Source of the DNA: Akkermansia muciniphila
GTDB lineage: Bacteria; Verrucomicrobiota; Verrucomicrobiia; Verrucomicrobiales; DEV007
Length of the DNA stretch: 64,000 bases
Direction: 5' to 3'
Assembly: GCA_945883495.1 (NCBI GenBank)
Contig: CAMCXS010000024.1
Location: forward strand, 1 to 64,000
The notes under the pieces are model-generated. The model searched no databases. It was not told the origin of the DNA and worked only from the letters and a program-made list of their open reading frames with translations. The stretch's first letter is position 1, and each line of letters begins with the position of its first letter. Made by a program: the position numbers and the translations under genes. Shown one piece after another: positions 17,031-26,581 of the stretch.

Positions 17031-20000
17031 TCAAACCGGCTTCGCTTCCAGATCCGGTTTGGCGAGTTCAGACACGTCGTCCGTGGCGATCAGGCGATCC
17101 AGTCCCCGAATCACGTCTGGCGCGGATTCGTTCCAGTATTGCGTATGCGCACCGGGTCCGATGCATGTTTCCCGCACCGGGAGATTCACCCCGTCTTTGG
17201 TTTGGAAGTAATCCAACCCTGGCATGAAGCAAGCCTCCTTATACTTCTTCTCTGTACGGAACAACATCCGGCCTACATAGTCGCCGCTGCGATACGCATT
17301 CCACCAGCACTCCAAGCAGCGGTGTTTGACCCGAGGATCAGCTTCGGCATTCCACGCAAACAAATCGGGGAACCGGCTGGAATAGAGCTGCTGCAACGGA
17401 CTCCCCATCGTGTAAAGCCGCACCGGCAAACCGCCCGACGCCGGATCTCCGCCAATGACTTCTAAACCATTGTCCGCCGCGACGGTGCCGGTAGATAGCG
17501 CGCGGAGCAAATCGGAAGAAATGACGCTCCCTTGGCTGTGTGACAGGATGACCACCCGGGAATAGCCGATCTCGGGATTCGCCGGATCCCGCCAATCCGC
17601 AATATATTTCAGCAGCGATGCATAGCGGGAAAGAATCCGGGCCCGGTGAGTCCGCTTCTTCGGATTTGGATTCAAGTAGTTCACCACGTCGAGCGCGATA
17701 TCCAAACCTCCCCTCAATCCAGCGAACACCGGATCCGCGAGCCTCGCGAAGAAAAGATAGCCAATCGCCAAGACAAGAATCACCACTCCCAAGGCGCTGG
17801 TCAAAGGACCACGATTGAAGAACAGGGCGAATTCCGTCAGTGTATTAAGAACCCATCGCGGAGGCAGATTGGAGGCCGGGGCCGCTGGCGTTCCCGGCGC
17901 GGGCTGGGGGCCGATTTCCTTCAAAGCGCTTAGGTCCGGCCCTGCATTCAGAATCTCTTGAATCGATTCGCGGATCTCCTGGCGCTCTTCCTGCACGATC
18001 TGCTGCTGCACCGTCGGCGCTTGGATCACCTCCGCTGGCTTCGCTTTGGCCGTGGACGAGGCACGAACGATCTGTACCCGCCGACCCGTCAACGGGAGAC
18101 CTGAGCGATCCCGGGCAGACGAAGGAGCTGAACGGACGACCGGAACCGGACGGGAAGCAGCCAGAGGGCGGATCGCCTGAGGCGGAGCCGTTGCAAGGGC
18201 AGGCGGAGCAGGAGCCGCCACGTCAGCTGGAGGTACCGAAACGGAAACCGGTTCAGGCGCGACCGCCGCTTGAGGCACCGGCGCAGGTGGTGGCGAATCC
18301 ACCGGAACAGGGCTGGCCATCTCAGTGGATACGGACGCATCGCTCACCGCTGCAAGAGCTGCCTCGGGCAGATACTTCAGTTCGCGAACCCCAAGGAACC
18401 GGTCCACCAAAATCATGACCGGGTCTTTCTCGGCTACGGCAATCCCTTTTTCCCTTACCTCGTTCGCCCGGATACCGCGGTAGGCAAAGAGCGCCTGATT
18501 CAGCAACAAACAGCAGGCGAGCAGAATTTGCCCCGCCCAAAGCCAACGATATCCCTGAGACAGATTGCGACCGAGCCCCTTAGAGATTCGCTCCCAACGT
18601 TTGTCGTCCGGACTCAAGCCGTTCGTCGCATACTCCGCCAATGCAGCTGGAGCCACGGTCCAAAGCGAGTAGCCAAGCACCAGAATGACCAGGAGGAACG
18701 TCGCTTCCAGGAAGGGAATCACCATCTGCCCGGCCGCGAAGTTAGTAAAGTCGGAGAAGCGCACGTCCATCCCCACGGTTGCCTTGTCCCAATCCTCAAA
18801 ACACGGCATACTCGCGAACCGGTCCAAGAAGGGATCCACTTTGGCGTCGACAAACTTCTCGATCTCCTTCACCCAAGCGGGGGCGTTCGCCGTCCGGCCC
18901 ACAACCGGCACCGCACCATCCGCCCCGCCAGAGCGCGCCGGAATCAGTGCCAACTGAAAAAAGGTGGAGTTCAGAAAGCTGATCAGCAACACCGGCATCG
19001 AAATCGAGAGGATCGCCGTCCGCACCCGGTCCCGCTTCCGCTGAATCACCTCAGGGGAAAGCCAACGCCGAAAGGGCAGCGTGATCCCCTCAAGAAACGC
19101 CAAGACGATGAAGATATTGGCGCACGTCGAAAGCACGATCCAGACGAAGGGCAGCATCGCAAGCCCCGTGCGAATCGCCATGATCGGTCCCGTAAAGAGC
19201 AGAGGCCATTCCGTCTGCTGCGCCACTCCCATCCCCAAGCCCACGGTGAAAACAAGCATCATCCCGATCCCGAGAATCGTCGTTCCCGGGAACAATCGGT
19301 CCAGCATGGGAAGAAACACAAAGCCAACGCAAACGCACACGCCGCCCCAAGCCATGAGCGCCACGCCAGCCTCGGCCCACCAGGACGACGTGAGTCCCGA
19401 CGGCAGCAACGCGTAGGCGAAGTTCCAGGCCAGGAAAGATACCAGGGCAACCACCACGAACAGCGGTGGCCAGGGAAGAAATCGCCAGAACTTGATCGCA
19501 ATCCCAATGAGAACGGCCGCCGTGATCAGCACCACGCCGGCGGCAAATAACCCCCGATACCCCCCCAACCCAGTCAACATCGCCTGTGCCCACGGACTCT
19601 CCACCACCGGTATCGCCGTAAGCGCGAGCATCCCAATCAACAGCACGTACATCAGTGGCATGACCCGCGTCAGGATCACACTGGCGATCGAGTGAAAGAT
19701 AACCATCAATCCCCGCAGCGACGCGAATGAACCGAATTTGCCCACATCCTCACCAAACGAAGCCCACTTCCCAATCGTTTGCCGCCCAAGCCAGGAGGTT
19801 TCAAAGAGCAACCGGTAGATCGCCAGAAAAATGTTCAACGCGCCGACTTTCAACCGGCTCACGTCCGCCCAGTGCAATTCGTAAATATGCACCGCTCGGT
19901 CAATCTGCGGCGGAGCGTTTTCCGAAGCCCGGGTATGGCGCAGCCCTTCCAACCTGATCGTTTCATAAGCACCCCGGCTTCCCTCTCCCTCAAAATCCTC

Positions 20001-20273
20001 CAAGTGCTCGCGCAACTGGTGCGTCCAGGCGTCGTCATCCTTCACGCTATCGACCTGCAGCGGCTCCACGCCCACTCGGATAATCCGTTCGTTGAAGCCC
20101 GAATACCCTTGCCCTCGCGCTTGTTCGCCCTCGCGCATTTCGATCTGGTCCAGGTGCAGCAGGAGGTTCGCCGCCGTGGCAGCCGTATCGTTCTTTCCTT
20201 GATCGGCCACACCGTGCACGGCGATCACCGCCACCGGTCCACGTCGGGATGCATGCGCTTTGGAGACTGACAT
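17031..20273 (-). CDS. Large polytopic membrane alpha/beta-hydrolase-like protein
   Basis: 1080 residues from the ATG at 20273; an upstream GTG would add 13. The N-terminus has a hydrolase-like strand-turn 'VAVIAVHGVADQGKND', the oxyanion-type HG. About eight to ten membrane helices follow (about 140-590), then a Pro/Ala-rich linker (about 650-780) and two more helices. The C-terminal 180 residues hold the nucleophile elbow 'VVILSHSQGSVISSDLL' (Ser near 910), a candidate acid in 'YRSGDYVGR' and a candidate His in 'GPGAHTQYW'. The triad is thus split from the HG motif by a membrane domain. Esterase or lipase activity at the membrane is inferred. It ends 102 bp before the permease gene on the same strand. 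Confidence 0.75.
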   Translation of the reverse strand: MSVSKAHASRRGPVAVIAVHGVADQGKNDTAATAANLLLHLDQIEMREGEQARGQGYSGFNERIIRVGVEPLQVDSVKDDDAWTHQLREHLEDFEGEGSRGAYETIRLEGLRHTRASENAPPQIDRAVHIYELHWADVSRLKVGALNIFLAIYRLLFETSWLGRQTIGKWASFGEDVGKFGSFASLRGLMVIFHSIASVILTRVMPLMYVLLIGMLALTAIPVVESPWAQAMLTGLGGYRGLFAAGVVLITAAVLIGIAIKFWRFLPWPPLFVVVALVSFLAWNFAYALLPSGLTSSWWAEAGVALMAWGGVCVCVGFVFLPMLDRLFPGTTILGIGMMLVFTVGLGMGVAQQTEWPLLFTGPIMAIRTGLAMLPFVWIVLSTCANIFIVLAFLEGITLPFRRWLSPEVIQRKRDRVRTAILSISMPVLLISFLNSTFFQLALIPARSGGADGAVPVVGRTANAPAWVKEIEKFVDAKVDPFLDRFASMPCFEDWDKATVGMDVRFSDFTNFAAGQMVIPFLEATFLLVILVLGYSLWTVAPAALAEYATNGLSPDDKRWERISKGLGRNLSQGYRWLWAGQILLACCLLLNQALFAYRGIRANEVREKGIAVAEKDPVMILVDRFLGVRELKYLPEAALAAVSDASVSTEMASPVPVDSPPPAPVPQAAVAPEPVSVSVPPADVAAPAPPALATAPPQAIRPLAASRPVPVVRSAPSSARDRSGLPLTGRRVQIVRASSTAKAKPAEVIQAPTVQQQIVQEERQEIRESIQEILNAGPDLSALKEIGPQPAPGTPAAPASNLPPRWVLNTLTEFALFFNRGPLTSALGVVILVLAIGYLFFARLADPVFAGLRGGLDIALDVVNYLNPNPKKRTHRARILSRYASLLKYIADWRDPANPEIGYSRVVILSHSQGSVISSDLLRALSTGTVAADNGLEVIGGDPASGGLPVRLYTMGSPLQQLYSSRFPDLFAWNAEADPRVKHRCLECWWNAYRSGDYVGRMLFRTEKKYKEACFMPGLDYFQTKDGVNLPVRETCIGPGAHTQYWNESAPDVIRGLDRLIATDDVSELAKPDLEAKPV

Positions 20274-20395
20274 AGGTGCGTGCAGTAGAGCAGGTCTTTG
20301 GCCGCAAACCAATGAAGATCTTTGGGAATTCGCGAGCTTTTCAAATGGACACGAAAGGGCTCCGGCTCTACCGACGTGTTCTGGGTTCCATCGTG

Positions 20396-23300
20396 ATGCG
20401 CCGCCTTTCGAACCTCCTCGCGCTTTGCTTGCTCTTCGCTGCCGTCCGCGCAGACGCCGCAGGCCCAGTCCCCTTGCAGTTCAACCGCGATATCCGCCCA
20501 ATCCTCTCCGAAAAGTGTTTTCAGTGTCATGGCCCCGACTCGAAAAAGCGCGACTCTGGATTGCGGCTCGATGTGGGCGACGCCGCGACCACCGAGCGCC
20601 AAGGCGTCCGCGCCATCGTCCCGGGCCAGCCTGATGCGAGCGAGCTCCTCCTCCGAGTCACCAGCGATGACCCGGACGAGATCATGCCGCCGCCTTCCGC
20701 GAAGATCGGCACATTGTCGCCGCAAGAAATCGCCACCTTGCGACGCTGGATCGCCGAGGGCGCTCCCTACGAAAAGCATTGGGCCTTCAATTCCCTCCAG
20801 CCGCCCAAGTCTGCTCACTTCGACAACCTCGTCGCCCAAGGTCTAACCGCCCGCAGTCTCCAGTTCCAACCCGGAGCAGACGCCGCCACCCTGATCCGCC
20901 GCGTCTCGTTCGACCTCACCGGCCTCCCCCCTGCTCCGGCCGAAGTCGAAGCCTTCGTGGCCGCATCGACCTCCCCTTCAACCCTCAACCAAAATCTTTC
21001 AGCGTTAATCGACCGTCTCCTCAGCTCCCCGCGCTTCGGGGAACGCATGGCCGTCGACTGGCTCGATATCTCCCGATACGCAGACAGCTACGGATTCCAG
21101 GTCGACCGCGATCGCGAGGTTTGGCCCTGGCGGGATTGGGTGGTCAAGTCGTTCAATGAGAACCTGCCGTTCGATCAGTTCATCACCTGGCAATTGGGCG
21201 GAGATCTCCTCCCGCACGCCACTGATGAGCAAATTGTGGCCACCGCATTCAATCGCCTTCACCAGCAGGAGAGCGAAGGCGGAAGCATCGAGGAGGAGTA
21301 CCGCGTGGAGTACGTCGCCGACCGGGTCCAGACCTTCGCCACCGCCTTCCTTGGCCTCACCTTCGAGTGCGCCCGCTGCCACGATCACAAATTCGATCCC
21401 ATCAGCCAAAAGGAGTATTTCCAGTTCTTCTCGATGTTCCAGAACATCGACGAGGCCGGGCTTTACTCGTTTTTCACCGACTCCGTGCCGACTCCAGCCC
21501 AACCGCTCGCGGATGCGGGGACCAAGTCCAAGCTCGCGGCCCTAGCCCTCAAGGTCACCCAAGAAGAGACTAAACTGGCCGGTCTGAAACAGATCGACGC
21601 CCCGGGCGCGGCGGTCCCGCAAGGCGAATTGGCCCGGTTCGACTTCGAAAGCCTGGACAAGGGAGCACTAGCCAACGCAATCGACCCCGCCAAGCCGGCC
21701 AAATTGAAGGGCGAAAACCAAATCGTTTCCGGGCGGAACGGTCAAGCCGTCCAGTTCACCGGCGATGACCCGGTCGACCTCGCACTGGGGAACTTCCACG
21801 CCTACGAGCCCTTCACCGTCTCCCTCTGGCTGAAGACGCCGGATCACAAGGAACGCGCCGTGGTCTTCCACCGTTCCCGCGCTTGGACGGACGCCGCCAG
21901 CCGGGGCTACGAACTGCTCATCGAAGAGGGAAAACTGAAGTGGTCCGTCATCCATTTCTGGCCCGGCAACGCCATTTCCATCCGCGCCCAGACGGAACTT
22001 AAGCCGGACACCTGGACCCATGTCGTAGTGACCAATGACGGCAGCAGCCGCTCCTCTGGTCTACGGCTCTATGTCGATGGCCAACTCGCCGCGATCGACG
22101 TGATCGAGGACTCCCTGACCCGCGATATCACGGGAGGCGGGGGCGACCACATTGCCTTGGGCGAACGCTCCCGGGATCGAGGATTCAAAGGAGGCGTGAT
22201 CGACGAATTCCGGGTCTTTGGACGCGAGCTCTCGGCCTCGGAGGTACGCGGCGCATTCAATCCCGACGGCGCGGCGCCGCGTTCGCCATCCCCTGAGTAT
22301 CTGGCCCAACTGGAAACCGTAAGATCCGCCCGCGCCGATCTCGTCACCGCCGCGAGCGCGGTAAAGGAGATCATGGTGATGCGGGAACTCCCCCAACCGA
22401 AACCGGCCTATATCCTCTTCCGCGGCGCCTATGACCAGCGTCGCGAGGAAGTCGGCCCCGGCACCCCGGAAATCCTTTCTCCCTTCCCCAAAGACGCTCC
22501 GAAAAACCGCCTCGGCCTCGCCCAGTGGCTGACGGCCCCGGAACATCCCCTCACGGCCCGGGTCACGGTGAACCGCTTCTGGCAAAGCATCTTCGGCCAA
22601 GGTCTGGTGAAGACGTCCGAGGACTTCGGCTCCCAAAGCGCGTTGCCCGTCTATCCCGAGGTCCTGGATTGGCTTTCCTGGCGCTTCATCGAGAGCGGTT
22701 GGGACACCAAGGCACTCCTCAAAACCATTCTTATGAGCCGGACCTATCGCCAACGCAGCGTGGCCGACCCGAAGCTTATGGCCGACGATCCCGAAAACGA
22801 TCTCCTCGCCCGCGGCCCCCGCTTCCGCCTTTCCGCCGAAATGATTCGCGACAACGCCCTGGCCGCATCCGGACTGCTCGCAGATCGCATGGGCGGTCCA
22901 CCGGTCAATCCCTACGAAATGAGCGAAGCCTTCAAGCCGGTCAATCCTGCCGGTGGCGATACCGTCTACCGCCGCAGTATCTATACCACGTGGCGCCGCA
23001 CCAGCCCTCCCCCAGCCATGGTCACCTTCGATGCTCCGCGCCGCGGCATCTGCTTGGCCAAACGGGAACGGACGAATTCCCCGCTACAAGCTTTAATCCT
23101 CCTCAACGGCGAGCAATATGTCGAGGCCTCCCGCGTCCTTGGCGAGAAGTTACACCAAGAAACCGGAGGCACCCCAGAACCGATGATCCGCTCCGGATTC
23201 CTTCGTTGTCTGAGCCGTGAGCCAGATAGCAAGGAGATCGAAATTTGCTCGCTCCTATACAAAGAGCAACTCGCCTATTTCACTCAGGCCCATCAGGAAG

Positions 23301-23425
23301 CCGAAGCGCTCCTGAAAATCGGCCGGGCGCCGCGCGATCCCAAGATTCCCCTCCCCCAAGCCGCCGCCGCCACCGCCTTGGCTCAAGCCTTGTTGAACCA
23401 TGACGCCTGTGTCGTAAAACGATGA
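20396..23425 (+). CDS. DUF1549/DUF1553 protein with planctomycete-type cytochrome c and LamG domain
   Basis: 1009 residues from the ATG at 20396, chosen because it opens a signal peptide ('RRLSNLLALCLLFAAVRADA'); the frame is open further upstream. A haem-binding CxxCH (C41-H45, 'EKCFQCHG') lies in the PSCyt1 region, followed by DUF1549 (about 140-360, with 'ERMAVDWLDISRYADSYG' and 'FECARCHDHKFDPI'), a LamG/concanavalin-like insert (about 410-620) and DUF1553 (about 690-960, 'NRLGLAQWLTAPEHPLTARV'). Such proteins are periplasmic, abundant in Planctomycetes and Verrucomicrobia, and occur in polysaccharide-related gene clusters; the reaction is unproven. Its stop overlaps the start of the DUF1501 gene by 4 bp. 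Confidence 0.92.
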   Translation: MRRLSNLLALCLLFAAVRADAAGPVPLQFNRDIRPILSEKCFQCHGPDSKKRDSGLRLDVGDAATTERQGVRAIVPGQPDASELLLRVTSDDPDEIMPPPSAKIGTLSPQEIATLRRWIAEGAPYEKHWAFNSLQPPKSAHFDNLVAQGLTARSLQFQPGADAATLIRRVSFDLTGLPPAPAEVEAFVAASTSPSTLNQNLSALIDRLLSSPRFGERMAVDWLDISRYADSYGFQVDRDREVWPWRDWVVKSFNENLPFDQFITWQLGGDLLPHATDEQIVATAFNRLHQQESEGGSIEEEYRVEYVADRVQTFATAFLGLTFECARCHDHKFDPISQKEYFQFFSMFQNIDEAGLYSFFTDSVPTPAQPLADAGTKSKLAALALKVTQEETKLAGLKQIDAPGAAVPQGELARFDFESLDKGALANAIDPAKPAKLKGENQIVSGRNGQAVQFTGDDPVDLALGNFHAYEPFTVSLWLKTPDHKERAVVFHRSRAWTDAASRGYELLIEEGKLKWSVIHFWPGNAISIRAQTELKPDTWTHVVVTNDGSSRSSGLRLYVDGQLAAIDVIEDSLTRDITGGGGDHIALGERSRDRGFKGGVIDEFRVFGRELSASEVRGAFNPDGAAPRSPSPEYLAQLETVRSARADLVTAASAVKEIMVMRELPQPKPAYILFRGAYDQRREEVGPGTPEILSPFPKDAPKNRLGLAQWLTAPEHPLTARVTVNRFWQSIFGQGLVKTSEDFGSQSALPVYPEVLDWLSWRFIESGWDTKALLKTILMSRTYRQRSVADPKLMADDPENDLLARGPRFRLSAEMIRDNALAASGLLADRMGGPPVNPYEMSEAFKPVNPAGGDTVYRRSIYTTWRRTSPPPAMVTFDAPRRGICLAKRERTNSPLQALILLNGEQYVEASRVLGEKLHQETGGTPEPMIRSGFLRCLSREPDSKEIEICSLLYKEQLAYFTQAHQEAEALLKIGRAPRDPKIPLPQAAAATALAQALLNHDACVVKR

Positions 23426-24831
23426 ATCCTCTGAATCGACGCCAACTCCTCAACCGCTTTGGCATGGGCCTCGGCGGACTTGCGCTTTCCGAAATGCTGG
23501 CGGCGGATTCCGGCTCGGTGGATCGCGGCATCCTCGGGGGAACCCATTTCCCGCCCAAGGCCAAGCGGATCATCTATCTGTTCATGTCCGGCGGCCCGTC
23601 GCAAATCGATCTTCTCGATCACAAGCCGTTGCTCAACAAACATCACGGCGAGCAGCTTCCGGATTCCGTGCGCGGCGGACAACGCCTCACCGGCATGTCG
23701 GGGAATCAGTCGTCCATCCCCATGGTCGGCTCCCCGTTCAAGTTTGAGCGTTACGGCCCAGCGGGCGCCACCATCAGCGAACTGCTCCCCCACACCGCTT
23801 CAATCGCAGAAGAGCTCTGCGTCGTGAAGTCGATGTTCACGGAGAGCATCAACCACGGGCCCGGCGTCACCTTCTTCCAGACCGGTTCCCAAGTCCCCGG
23901 ACGACCCAGTTTCGGTTCCTGGCTCAGCTACGGGCTCGGCCAAGGAAATGCGAATCTTCCCTCGTTTGTCGTTCTCATCACCAAGGGCAAAGGCGGACAA
24001 CCGCTCGGCGCCCACCTCTGGGGCAGTGGGTTTTTGCCGACCCGGCACCAAGCCGTGCAATTCCGCGCCGCCAAGGATCCAATCCTTTATCTTGGCAACC
24101 CCAGTGGCGTGAGCGCCTCCAGCCGCCGGATGATGCTGGATCGGCTCAAGGAGTTACACGAACACCAGTTCGCCAACACTCCAGACGCCGAAATCCAAGC
24201 TCGTATCGATCAGTACGAAATGGCATTCCGGATGCAGAGCAGTGTTCCCGAAGTCACCGATTTGTCCGGCGAATCCGAGGCCACTCTGGAAAGTTACGGC
24301 CCGGATGTGAAGACGCCCGGAACATTCGCCGCCAACTGCCTTCAAGCGCGGCGCCTTGCGGAAAGCGGCGTGCGCTTCATTCAGCTTTACCATCAAGACT
24401 GGGATCACCACGGCGGTCTCCCGGGCGCACTGCCCAAGCTCTGCAAGGAAACCGATCAACCAGCCGCAGCCCTCGTCAAGGACCTCAAGCAGCGTGGCTT
24501 ACTCGAAGATACCCTCGTGGTTTGGGGGGGCGAATTTGGCCGGACAAACTATTGCCAAGGCAAAATCCAGGCCAACTTCGGCCGCGACCACCATCCTCGC
24601 TGTTTCTCGATTTGGATGGCCGGCGGCGGAGTCAGAGGCGGCACTGTCTACGGAGAAACCGATGAATTCGGCTACAACCTCGTCAAGGACGGCGTCCACG
24701 TCCACGACTTCCAGGCCACCGTCCTGCACCTCCTCGGCATCGATCACGAACGCTTAACCTACAAGTTCCAGGGACGGCGATATCGGCTCACCGATGTCCA
24801 CGGACACGTCGTTAAAGGAATTTTGGCGTAG
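23422..24831 (+). CDS. DUF1501 (alkaline-phosphatase/sulfatase-like fold) exported protein
   Basis: 469 residues. The N-terminus 'NRRQLLNRFGMGLGGLALSEML' is a TAT-like export signal. The body shows DUF1501 landmarks: 'RIIYLFMSGGPSQIDLLDHKP', 'GPGVTFFQTGSQVPGRPSFGSWLSYGLG', 'HHGGL', 'VVWGGEFGRTNY' and 'GRDHHPRCFSIWMAGGG', whose Asp/His residues match the metal sites of the alkaline-phosphatase superfamily. It is the constant partner of DUF1549/1553 proteins and is translationally coupled here through an ATGA overlap. Cellular role unknown; a periplasmic hydrolase of sulfate or phosphate esters is the usual guess. Confidence 0.92.
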   Translation: MNPLNRRQLLNRFGMGLGGLALSEMLAADSGSVDRGILGGTHFPPKAKRIIYLFMSGGPSQIDLLDHKPLLNKHHGEQLPDSVRGGQRLTGMSGNQSSIPMVGSPFKFERYGPAGATISELLPHTASIAEELCVVKSMFTESINHGPGVTFFQTGSQVPGRPSFGSWLSYGLGQGNANLPSFVVLITKGKGGQPLGAHLWGSGFLPTRHQAVQFRAAKDPILYLGNPSGVSASSRRMMLDRLKELHEHQFANTPDAEIQARIDQYEMAFRMQSSVPEVTDLSGESEATLESYGPDVKTPGTFAANCLQARRLAESGVRFIQLYHQDWDHHGGLPGALPKLCKETDQPAAALVKDLKQRGLLEDTLVVWGGEFGRTNYCQGKIQANFGRDHHPRCFSIWMAGGGVRGGTVYGETDEFGYNLVKDGVHVHDFQATVLHLLGIDHERLTYKFQGRRYRLTDVHGHVVKGILA

Positions 24832-24886
24832 AGCCCGGAGCAAAACTCTCTAGCAATCTCCTCTTGTCCGTGCCAGGAGTGGCGCC

Positions 24887-25435
24887 ATGAAACCGCGCTA
24901 TCTCGCCATTGTTCTTCTCGGACTCGTTCCATCTCTGCACGCGGAACAACCGTTCCCATCAGCCGTGAAGCCGACGATCAATGTATCCCCGGGCAAACTG
25001 ACTACCGCCAGCCTTCCCGAAGGCGTTCGCAAGGCGTTGGCTGCGGAAGAGGTCTTCGTTGAGGACGGCAAAACGCCCGGACAGCTCTGGGGCAAAGTCA
25101 TCGACCTAAATGGAGACGGCGCGCCGGAATACCTGGTCAACGATCCCGCCAGCTACACCGGCGGACCCATGACATACATTCTAACTCCTCGCCGACTACC
25201 ACTCAAGGCCAAGGGAGACAGCTCCTATCGATTGATCGGCGTCATCCAGGGCATCGATCACCTGGCCGCCCGGAAAAATGGCTTCTACCAAATCGTGGCC
25301 ACTGCCCGCGCCGGAGGAGCCACGTACGAGCGCCGCCTCTTTGCCTACCGCCTTACCGAATACGTCGCAACCCGCGCCGCGGAATACGAGTTTCGCGGCG
25401 ACGACGAAATCTACGTCAAGGAAGTCGCTCCCTGA
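24887..25435 (+). CDS. Secreted hypothetical protein with calcium-type loop
   Basis: 182 residues with a signal peptide ('RYLAIVLLGLVPSLHA'). It contains one EF-hand-like or dockerin-like loop, 'DLNGDGAPEYLVND', of the kind found in FG-GAP/VCBS-type secreted proteins. The rest is predicted beta-sheet. No enzyme motif is visible. It follows the DUF1501 gene by 55 bp on the same strand and could belong to that unit. Confidence 0.65.
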   Translation: MKPRYLAIVLLGLVPSLHAEQPFPSAVKPTINVSPGKLTTASLPEGVRKALAAEEVFVEDGKTPGQLWGKVIDLNGDGAPEYLVNDPASYTGGPMTYILTPRRLPLKAKGDSSYRLIGVIQGIDHLAARKNGFYQIVATARAGGATYERRLFAYRLTEYVATRAAEYEFRGDDEIYVKEVAP

Positions 25436-25489
25436 CAGGTCACAACCGCAACTTGCCTCGTTGCCGCCTTGGCACGAAGGTGGGACACA

Positions 25490-26500
25490 ATGTGTTCCAC
25501 CTTCCACGCCTACGCCGCGCTCGCGCCGGGTGAGCCCTTGCAACCGTTCTCCTTCGACCCAGGCCGCCTCGGCCCCGAGCAGGTCGAGGTCGAAGTCAGC
25601 CACTGCGGAATCTGTCATTCCGATCTCTCCATGCTCGGCAACGACTGGGGAATGACCAATTATCCGTTCGTCCCCGGTCATGAAATCGTCGGAACCGTCG
25701 TCGCGGCGGGGGATCAGGTGAAGCGGGTGCGCACGGGAGACCGCGTGGGGATCGGCTGGTATGCAGGAAGCTGCATGGCCTGCCCTCAGTGCCTCGCAGG
25801 AAATCATCACCTGTGCGCCACGACGGAACAAACGATCGTCGGCCGCCATGGAGGCTTTGCGGACCGGGTGCGCTGCCACTGGCTCTGGGCCACGCCGCTC
25901 CCTGAAGGCCTCGATAGCGCTTCCGCCGGACCGCTCTTTTGCGGAGGCATCACCGTGTTCAACCCCATCGTCATGAGCGGAGTCCAGCCCACGGACCGCG
26001 TCGGCGTGGTGGGAATCGGCGGACTCGGGCACCTCGCCCTCCAGTTCCTCAACAAATGGGGCTGCGAAGTGATCGCCTTCACCTCAACCGAAGCCAAACG
26101 CGACGACGCAATGCGCCTGGGCGCCCACCACGCGGTCAGCTCAAGGGATTCCAACGCGATCGCCAAACTCGCCGGTTCGCTCGATTTCATCCTCATCACA
26201 GTCAATGTCAGCCTTGACTGGGACGCACTTCTCGCCGCTCTGGCGCCGAACGGGAGGCTGCACGTGGTCGGCGCCGTGTTGGAGCCGATTCCCGTACAGG
26301 CGTTTTCGCTGATCATGGGCCAAAAATCGATCGGGGGTTCACCGCTCGGCAGCCCAGCCACGACCGCCAAAATGCTGGAGTTCTGCGTCCGGCATCAAAT
26401 CGCGCCAGCCGTGGAGCGTTTTCCCATGACCGAGGTGAATCGGGCCCTCGAACACGTTAGCTCGGGCCAAGCCCGATACCGCGTCGTCCTGGAGCGCTGA
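25490..26500 (+). CDS. Zinc-dependent NAD(P) alcohol dehydrogenase, cinnamyl-type
   Basis: 336 residues from the ATG at 25490, which has a good ribosome site (aaggtggg) 5 bp upstream; an in-frame start 21 bp earlier is weaker. Catalytic-zinc residues: Cys and His in 'HCGICHSDL' and 'PFVPGHEIVG'. Structural zinc Cys cluster: 'GSCMACPQCLAGNHHLC'. Nucleotide fold: 'VGVVGIGGLGHLALQF'. This matches the YahK/AdhA-like group of medium-chain dehydrogenases that reduce aldehydes with NADPH. It is a single cytoplasmic gene. The physiological substrate is not indicated by its neighbours. Confidence 0.88.
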   Translation: MCSTFHAYAALAPGEPLQPFSFDPGRLGPEQVEVEVSHCGICHSDLSMLGNDWGMTNYPFVPGHEIVGTVVAAGDQVKRVRTGDRVGIGWYAGSCMACPQCLAGNHHLCATTEQTIVGRHGGFADRVRCHWLWATPLPEGLDSASAGPLFCGGITVFNPIVMSGVQPTDRVGVVGIGGLGHLALQFLNKWGCEVIAFTSTEAKRDDAMRLGAHHAVSSRDSNAIAKLAGSLDFILITVNVSLDWDALLAALAPNGRLHVVGAVLEPIPVQAFSLIMGQKSIGGSPLGSPATTAKMLEFCVRHQIAPAVERFPMTEVNRALEHVSSGQARYRVVLER

Positions 26501-26581
26501 GACGCCGCCAGTTAATTTGGAGTTCCGATTGATCAAATCTTTTGCATTTCTAAGCCTTGCAAAGTAATTTGCCAGGCCAGC

